A DNA stretch of 7,959 nt from positions 1 through 7,959 of the forward strand of contig JAJYTL010000144.1 of assembly GCA_021793055.1 (NCBI GenBank), given 5' to 3'. This document shows positions 6,390 through 7,959 of the stretch, in pieces. The DNA is from Pseudomonadota bacterium. GTDB lineage: Bacteria > Pseudomonadota > Alphaproteobacteria > Ferrovibrionales > Ferrovibrionaceae. The notes beneath the pieces are model-generated. The model ran no database searches. It was not told where the DNA came from and was given only the letters and a program-made list of their open reading frames with translations. Every line of letters starts with the position of its first letter. Position 1 is the stretch's first letter. A program made the translations under genes and the position numbers.

Positions 6390-6665
6390 GCCGCCGAGCC
6401 GCCGGCGGCATGTGGTAGACGAGGTTCGCGACAGCTGGAAAATCTCGATCAGACGGGCCCGTTCTGTGCTGGGACTGGAAAGATCGAGTTACCACTACAA
6501 GAGCCGCCGGCCGGACCAGGACGCGCTGAGAGCCAGGATCAAGAAGATCGCCGGGCGCGGGTGCGCTCCGGCTACCGGCGTGTTCATGTCCTGCTGCGGC
6601 GGGAAGGATGGCTGGTCAACCGGCTGTATCGCGAGATGGGCCTGCAGTTACGCAACAAATCGCCC
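6382..6665 (+). mobile_element. IS3-family transposase orfB remnant, frameshifted
   Basis: Two adjacent frames together spell the N-terminal part of an IS3-type orfB. In one frame (from about 6391) LPPSRRRHVVDEVRDSWK leads through SIRRARSVLGLERSSYHYKSRR to ALRARIKKIAG. From about 6555 the homology continues in the neighbouring frame as ARVRSGYRRVHVLLRREGW, then RLYREMGLQLRNKSP. The switch fits a one-base deletion near 6555. A further loss of about five codons lies near 6620, where VN runs straight into RLYRE although family members have about five residues between them. Homology stops at about 6665, before the DDE catalytic (rve) domain. No orfA and no terminal inverted repeats were found. 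It cannot encode an active transposase. Confidence 0.85.
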
Positions 6666-6792
6666 CCTGACCCCGTCACCGGCCGAACTTACGGGGACCT
6701 CCCTGATTGGCAACGCTGACAATCTGCCTTATGCGCTCTGTTACGGCTTCGTCCCCGACGATGCGCTTAAGTTAGAGATGCTCCGCCGGTGA
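6666..6792 (+). other. Unidentified tail between IS3 remnant and acyl-CoA dehydrogenase
   Basis: The frame of the first orfB segment (first base at 6412) stays open past the homology and ends at TGA 6790-6792. It reads GNADNLPYALCYGFVPDDAL and then KLEMLRR. This is more protein-like than the surrounding noncoding DNA, so it may be the remains of another gene cut by the insertion, but I do not recognise it. Its TGA overlaps a GTG (6789) that is in frame with the downstream acyl-CoA dehydrogenase. Confidence 0.3.
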
Positions 6793-6848
6793 GCGTGGAC
6801 TTCGGCTTGACCGAAGGCGGGCGGATGGCCAAAGTGATGGGAGCGCCC

Positions 6849-7959
6849 ATGGAAGATGAAGTCTCGCCCATCACCGCCTTAAATGCGACGGAACGCGCGT
6901 TGCTTGATCGCGCCCGCCGCTTCCGCCGCGAGGTGGTGGCGCCGCAGGCCCCAGCTTGGGAACGCGCGCGCCAAGTTCCGCACGAGATCGTCCGCGAAGC
7001 GGCGCGTCTCGGCCTCACCGCCATCGAGGTGCCCGAAGGGCACGGCGGCCAGGGCGCGGGCTTTCTTGCCAAAGTGCTCATCGCCGAGGAACTGGCGCGC
7101 GCCGATATGGGACTCGCCTTTGGCCTCATCAACACCCAGAATATCGCCGCGCGCATCGCGCGCCAGGGCAGCCCTGCGCAGATCGCACGCCACTTGGCGC
7201 CGCTTGTCGCCGGCGAGCGTATGGGCGGCACCTCGCTCACCGAGCCTGGCGTCGGCAGCGACTTTCCAGCCATCGTGACGACGGCTCGCAAGGTCGAAGG
7301 TGGCTGGCTGCTCGATGGCGAAAAAGCGTGGCTCACCAACGCCGCTTCTGCCGAGACCATCCTGCTCTATGCTCGGACCGACGCGGCCCCCGGAACGAAG
7401 GGCTTCGCCGCGTTCCTCATCGACAGCAACGCGCCGGGATTCGAGCGGCTTCCGGCCTATCAGCTCATGGGCGGCCACGCCATCGGCGTCGGCGGTTTCC
7501 GGCTCCGCGATTTCCGCGTCGCCGAGGATGCGCTTTTCCATCCGCCCGGCGAGGCGTTCAAGCGCGCGCTCGAAGGCATCAACGGCGCTCGCACCTATGT
7601 GGCCGCCATGTGCTGCGGCATGGTGGCGGAGGCGCTCGCGGTCGCGCTCAAGCATGGCGCGCACCGCCAGGCCTTCGGCAAGCGTCTTCTCGACCACCAG
7701 GGGCTGCGCTGGTCTCTGGTCGATGTCGCGACTGATCTCGAGGCGGCACGTCTCCTCACATGGCGTGCAGCGGGGATCATCGAGCAAGGCGGGAATGCGA
7801 TGCTGGCGGCGGCGCTCGCCAAGAAGTTCGCGGTCGAAATGGCGGGACGCCGTCTTTCCCAGTGCATGCAGGCCATGGGTGCCGAAGGCCTGCGCGATGC
7901 GTATCCCTTCGGGCGCCACATCGCCTGCGCGCGGATCGCCGCTTACGTCGATGAGATCG
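6849..7959 (+). CDS. Acyl-CoA dehydrogenase, 3' end beyond window
   Basis: This FAD enzyme would introduce a trans-2,3 double bond into an acyl-CoA and pass electrons to ETF. The 370 visible residues span the N-terminal helical domain, the middle beta domain with TSLTEPGVGSD (128-138) and the flavin-contacting WLTNA (161-165), and most of the C-terminal domain with HRQAFGKRLLDHQGLRW (272-288) and QAMGAEGLRDAYPFGR (341-356). Substrate specificity cannot be read. In a gap-free match to the usual IYEGT segment, the catalytic glutamate position falls on D368 (YVDEI), but the window ends there. IVD/LCAD-type enzymes place the glutamate in an earlier helix; that position is A247 here. The ATG at 6849 follows GGGAG at 5 bases; ATGs at 6837 and 6825 and a GTG at 6789 are also in frame, and TAA at 6768 limits the frame. 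Confidence 0.94.
   Translation, partial: MEDEVSPITALNATERALLDRARRFRREVVAPQAPAWERARQVPHEIVREAARLGLTAIEVPEGHGGQGAGFLAKVLIAEELARADMGLAFGLINTQNIAARIARQGSPAQIARHLAPLVAGERMGGTSLTEPGVGSDFPAIVTTARKVEGGWLLDGEKAWLTNAASAETILLYARTDAAPGTKGFAAFLIDSNAPGFERLPAYQLMGGHAIGVGGFRLRDFRVAEDALFHPPGEAFKRALEGINGARTYVAAMCCGMVAEALAVALKHGAHRQAFGKRLLDHQGLRWSLVDVATDLEAARLLTWRAAGIIEQGGNAMLAAALAKKFAVEMAGRRLSQCMQAMGAEGLRDAYPFGRHIACARIAAYVDEI

Noticed and set aside
6879..7919. A 346-codon minus-strand open frame
   Set aside because: It is antisense to a clear acyl-CoA dehydrogenase; Arg/Ala/Glu-rich with no recognisable motif, as expected for GC-rich shadows.

Overview
The window looks like chromosomal DNA of a GC-rich proteobacterium. 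Alphaproteobacteria fit the long-form PurC, GlpD, acyl-CoA dehydrogenase and IS3 remnant best, but this rests on remembered family sequences, not a search. The respiratory genes at the left look different: they are of the beta/gamma-proteobacterial kind and carry substitutions at catalytic positions. An acidophile is possible but unproven.

Layout. Positions 1-2738 (minus strand) hold a cytochrome bc1 operon read right to left: petA (Rieske protein), a di-heme c4-type cytochrome, then petB (cytochrome b), which runs off the left edge. Positions 2739-3459 are a divergent intergenic stretch of about 720 bases with four perfect hairpins and one doubtful small ORF that overlaps the petA start. On the plus strand, purC (3460-4446) is followed after 117 bases by glpD (4564-6105). 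Positions 6106-6792 are a scar: a short unrecognised basic open frame, a frameshifted and truncated IS3-type orfB fragment, and an unidentified tail. An acyl-CoA dehydrogenase gene begins near 6849 and runs off the right edge.

How the genes work together. GlpD and acyl-CoA dehydrogenase (through ETF) feed electrons to the quinone pool. The bc1 complex oxidises quinol, and the c4 cytochrome in the same operon is the obvious acceptor that carries electrons to a terminal oxidase or, in reverse, from a high-potential donor. PurC is unrelated purine biosynthesis.

The most interesting signal is in the bc1 operon. The Qo-site motif of cytochrome b reads PLWF instead of PEWY or PVWY, the first Rieske cluster loop reads CTHMQC instead of CTHLGC, and a di-heme cytochrome gene sits between petA and petB. 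Together these suggest a bc1 variant with an altered quinol-oxidation site and its own electron acceptor.
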